Shown: positions 5,016 through 6,761 of the stretch, piece by piece | Position numbering within the stretch: position 1 is the stretch's first letter | Layout: every line of letters starts with the position of its first letter | Assembly: GCA_002371985.1 (NCBI GenBank) | Contig: DFHZ01000012.1 | Coordinates: 1 to 6,761, forward strand | DNA from: Ruminococcaceae bacterium UBA3710 | GTDB lineage: Bacteria > Bacillota > Clostridia > Oscillospirales > Acutalibacteraceae | Direction: 5' to 3' | Length of the DNA: 6,761 nt | Notes under the pieces: model-generated | What the model was told of the DNA's origin: nothing | Database searches by the model: none | The model's input: the letters and a program-made list of their open reading frames with translations, nothing else | Made by a program: the position numbers and the translations under genes

Positions 5016-5044
5016 ATGATACCACATTTCAGGAATAATATCAA
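5016..5044 (-). promoter_or_regulatory. Promoter of the truncated helix-turn-helix gene
   Basis: The -35 box TTGATA (5044-5039) and the -10 box TATCAT (5021-5016) have a 17-base spacer, and TGG precedes the -10 box as an extended element. The promoter now points into the IS relic on its antisense strand. Confidence 0.7.
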
Positions 5045-5065
5045 GACAATATCAAGATTTATTCC
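5032..5065. repeat. Candidate operator: tandem 11-bp repeat inside a 7-bp palindrome
   Basis: AATATCAAGAC (5037-5047) is followed directly by AATATCAAGAT (5048-5058), 10 of 11 bases identical, so the copies lie one helical turn apart. The pair is enclosed by GGAATAA (5032-5038) and its complement TTATTCC (5059-5065), and another TTATTCC follows at 5073-5079. The first repeat covers the -35 box of the helix-turn-helix gene, which fits binding by a repressor or activator. Confidence 0.55.
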
Positions 5066-5135
5066 GTTTTTATTATTCCCGTAATTTGCAAATAACACAA
5101 AACTAAAAAGTAAAGCATCGTTTAAAGCGATCAGC

Positions 5136-5175
5136 AAAAAGAAATCGGCAGTGATTTTTTCACTACCGGTTTCTT
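5136..5175 (-). terminator. Intrinsic terminator after the DUF6809-like gene
   Basis: A 14-bp stem (5141-5154 with 5160-5173) has one mismatch and one G-U pair and a five-base loop. On the minus strand the hairpin is followed by TTTTT (5140-5136). It lies about 25 bases after the stop of the small gene. Confidence 0.8.
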
Positions 5176-5199
5176 AAAAGAATATTTATTCAATTTTAA

Positions 5200-5460
5200 T
5201 TATATCTTAAATCCAATTAGTAATCCTACAGCGAGGGTGAAGCCGTATTTAAATGCGGCGGTTTCGGAGACGGAGTTCATTTCGTTTGTTGCGGTGTAGT
5301 ATTTTTCAAACAGTTCGGCTTGTTCAGGGGATAAAGAGTTTTCGAGTTTTTCACGGTTTTTTGCCAAAATACGAAGCAATCCCTTATATTCCTTATTGTC
5401 CGCAAGGAATTCTTCGACAGGGTGTAAATTGCCGTACCACAAATTTTCAAGTGCCGTCAA
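5200..5460 (-). CDS. Small DUF6809-like protein
   Basis: An 86-residue protein of unknown function that resembles the DUF6809 family of clostridial small proteins. The pattern seen is ENLWYGNLHPVEE near the N-terminus (5-17), a charged helix with LEKYY-like features (LSPEQAELFEKYY, 43-55) and a C-terminal AAFKYGFTLAVGLLIG (68-83). The family name is recalled, not searched. It is probably soluble and mostly helical, and the last 15 residues are hydrophobic. It begins 19 bases after the deacetylase stop, so co-transcription is likely. The start is poor: the only in-frame option near the N-terminus is TTG 5460, AAGG lies directly against it with no spacing, and a stop codon is three codons upstream. 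The original ATG may have been lost, or initiation may depend on coupling. Confidence 0.7.
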   Translation of the reverse strand: MTALENLWYGNLHPVEEFLADNKEYKGLLRILAKNREKLENSLSPEQAELFEKYYTATNEMNSVSETAAFKYGFTLAVGLLIGFKI

Positions 5461-5479
5461 CCTTAATTAATAATTTAAA

Positions 5480-6343
5480 CTATTCTACTAATGAAATTGT
5501 CTCACCGGGTTCTACTTCATAAAAATTTTCGTCAAATGAAAACCAAATCTTGAAAAGTGTCGGATTAAAAACAACAGTAGAATCAGCGTTAAAAACGAGA
5601 GAATTATACGCATTGACATAGTTATAAATTTCCATATTCGTTGCATACCATATATCATCATGCCCGGATAACTTTTCACAAATTTCTTCCAAAAATGCCC
5701 AGTTATGATTGTTTTCAAACTCATAACTGTGTCCCCAAATATAAAACAATCTCGGATAACGATTTGCTAAATATGAAGGATTGGAATCAATCAGCAAAAA
5801 CTGCTCGATCAAATCCATCGTATCCTTGTCGGAATGATGACAAGTGGGGTTCCATGCATACCAATCTGTAGGCAAGCGGAAAGAATGGTCATTAACCGTC
5901 GTTCGCACATATGCAATATCCAAATCATTCAAATACCGTCTGATATTTTCATAGGATGCCCTGTTTTCAAAATGGTTAATCCCACTGTCCGGATATGCCA
6001 TTCCCCGAATAATTCCTCCAAATGTCTTTTCGAGCGATAAACGACAATTCAACACTTCCTGTATTCCTTCAACCGGGCGCAATAATCCGTTTGCCTTATG
6101 ATACGCACCGTGATTGGCAATTTCGAAATTTTTACTTATCAGATGTTCCTGAATTTCCTCAGCAGTCAAGTGCCAGTCTTTCTCATCTTTGCCTAATAAT
6201 CCGCTGTTAATATTGAATGTGGCTTTAAGTCCATATTTTAATAAGATATCGGCAAATCTAATATCATGACGGCATCCGTCATCATAACTGAATGTAACAG
6301 CTTTTCTTTTTCCTCCCGGAAAACATAAAAAACGATATCTCAT
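5480..6343 (-). CDS. Polysaccharide deacetylase family protein (NodB / CE4-like)
   Basis: A 287-residue protein of the metal-dependent NodB-homology fold, whose members remove acetyl groups from sugars such as GlcNAc in chitin, peptidoglycan or other glycans. Motif 1 is TFSYDDG (17-23) with the catalytic and metal-binding aspartates at 21-22. Motif 2 is NHGAYH (77-82) with the metal-binding His78 and His82. A motif 3-like segment is RGMAYPDSG (113-121). YIWGHSYEF (201-209) resembles the C-terminal catalytic histidine motif. There is no signal peptide or membrane segment, so it would act in the cytoplasm or on a small imported or precursor sugar. A C-terminal beta-rich extension (about 245-287) ends in GETISLVE. 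The start ATG 6343 has GGAG 7 bases ahead. The substrate is unknown. Confidence 0.88.
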   Translation of the reverse strand: MRYRFLCFPGGKRKAVTFSYDDGCRHDIRFADILLKYGLKATFNINSGLLGKDEKDWHLTAEEIQEHLISKNFEIANHGAYHKANGLLRPVEGIQEVLNCRLSLEKTFGGIIRGMAYPDSGINHFENRASYENIRRYLNDLDIAYVRTTVNDHSFRLPTDWYAWNPTCHHSDKDTMDLIEQFLLIDSNPSYLANRYPRLFYIWGHSYEFENNHNWAFLEEICEKLSGHDDIWYATNMEIYNYVNAYNSLVFNADSTVVFNPTLFKIWFSFDENFYEVEPGETISLVE

Positions 6344-6561
6344 TTCAAATCTCCATTCTGTTGTTAATTTTTTCTATTTTGAATTTAATATCTTGTTTGC
6401 TTATAACTTTCCATAACTCTTCAAGTATTCAATCAAGAGTTTTTTCAAGTTTGAAACATCTTTTACAAATCTACAAACCTTGCCGAAAACAGCGACATTC
6501 AAACTTTTACCTGCCTAATTATTTGTTTATAGTCATACTTTGTTATTGCATTTAAACGAAG
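6344..6561 (-). other. Intergenic stretch with traces of decayed coding sequence
   Basis: No intact gene is present. On the minus strand a small frame from TTG 6502 to the stop at 6403-6401 reads MNVAVFGKVCRFVKDVSNLK and continues KLLIEYLKSYGKL (33 residues). A second, shifted frame continues with LEELWKVISKQDIKF, runs on, and stops at 6347-6345 just before the deacetylase ATG. Joining them needs a one-base shift near 6423. Both look protein-like, but neither has a convincing start. No clear promoter for the deacetylase gene was found here. Confidence 0.35.
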
Positions 6562-6761
6562 TTATCTTTTTAAATATTTTATAATCTCCGCCGCACTTGT
6601 CAAGACAATATCAGGTTTATCTGGTGAAGTCTTGAGAATATCTTCGGTAGTTTCGCCACTCATCACCAACACGCCGACCGCTCCTGCGTTAAGTCCACTT
6701 TTCACATCGGTATAAATACGGTCGCCTACTACGGCGGTTTCGTCAGGTGTTACACCCGCCT
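6562..6761 (-). CDS. HAD-IIA (NagD-like) phosphatase, C-terminal 65 residues (runs off the right edge)
   Basis: The visible C-terminus reads AGVTPDETAVVGDRIYTDVK and then SGLNAGAVGVLVMSGETTED, ending in SAAEIIKYLKR with a TAA stop at 6564-6562. GDRIYTDV, followed by SGLNAGA, is the fourth motif of HAD phosphatases of the NagD / p-nitrophenyl phosphatase group; the aspartates in it bind the magnesium ion. These cytoplasmic enzymes remove phosphate from nucleotides or sugar phosphates, and the exact substrate is not visible. The N-terminal nucleophile DxD motif and cap domain lie outside the window. No terminator-like hairpin was seen immediately after the stop. Confidence 0.88.
   Translation of the reverse strand, partial: AGVTPDETAVVGDRIYTDVKSGLNAGAVGVLVMSGETTEDILKTSPDKPDIVLTSAAEIIKYLKR

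Noticed and set aside
4705..5019. A 104-residue plus-strand gene as a whole
   Set aside because: Only the part from 4723 to 4893 resembles a protein family. The rest reads antisense to the helix-turn-helix gene, so it was annotated as a transposase remnant.
5117..5131. Small ATCG/CGAT hairpin downstream of the DUF6809-like gene
   Set aside because: A 4-bp stem is too short to support a function, and the terminator next to it is already clear.
5040..6614. 14-bp direct repeat TCAAGACAATATCA at 5041 and 6600
   Set aside because: The second copy lies within the coding sequence of the HAD phosphatase, and similarity stops at both sides. In an AT-rich window of this size such a match can be chance.

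Overview
The window looks like chromosomal DNA from a low-GC, Gram-positive anaerobe of the Clostridia, most likely a gut Oscillospiraceae/Ruminococcaceae-type organism. The reasons are AT-rich DNA, strong GGAGG-type ribosome sites, near-consensus sigma-A promoters, a nusB-xseA pair, a secreted cohesin-like protein with CxxC/LGH repeats, a DUF6809-type small protein and an ISL3-type insertion sequence relic. This placement is inferred from gene families, not from a marker gene. No CRISPR array, rRNA or replication origin was seen.

Left part (1-3153, all minus strand). A housekeeping unit (nusB overlapping the partial xseA) has its own strong promoter. Upstream of it lies a secreted cohesin-like protein gene, closed by a terminator and started from a consensus promoter that sits directly against the stop codon of a short-chain dehydrogenase gene. 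The dehydrogenase gene has its own good ribosome site and a probable extended -10 promoter.

Centre (3260-4426, plus strand). A consensus promoter drives a tRNA-Leu(CAG) gene with an encoded CCA end and an intrinsic terminator. Immediately downstream is a lone GIY-YIG nuclease gene with a C-terminal DUF4357 domain, closed by its own terminator. The nuclease gene is bracketed by 22-bp imperfect inverted repeats (19 of 22 positions match). The left repeat lies inside the tRNA terminator hairpin. tRNA gene ends are common landing sites for mobile DNA, so this is the best candidate here for a small mobile or accessory cassette.

Right-centre (4427-5199). This is a scar zone. The left end of an ISL3-type element carries a transposase gene with an in-frame internal deletion, and it breaks off where it meets a small excisionase-like helix-turn-helix gene on the opposite strand. 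That gene keeps its promoter, a repeat-rich candidate operator and its ribosome site, but only about 26 codons remain. Its promoter now points antisense into the transposase relic.

Right part (5200-6761, minus strand). A DUF6809-like small gene lies 19 bp downstream of a polysaccharide deacetylase gene, followed by a terminator. Upstream of the deacetylase is a 218-bp stretch with traces of decayed coding sequence, then the C-terminal end of a NagD-like HAD phosphatase gene that runs off the window.
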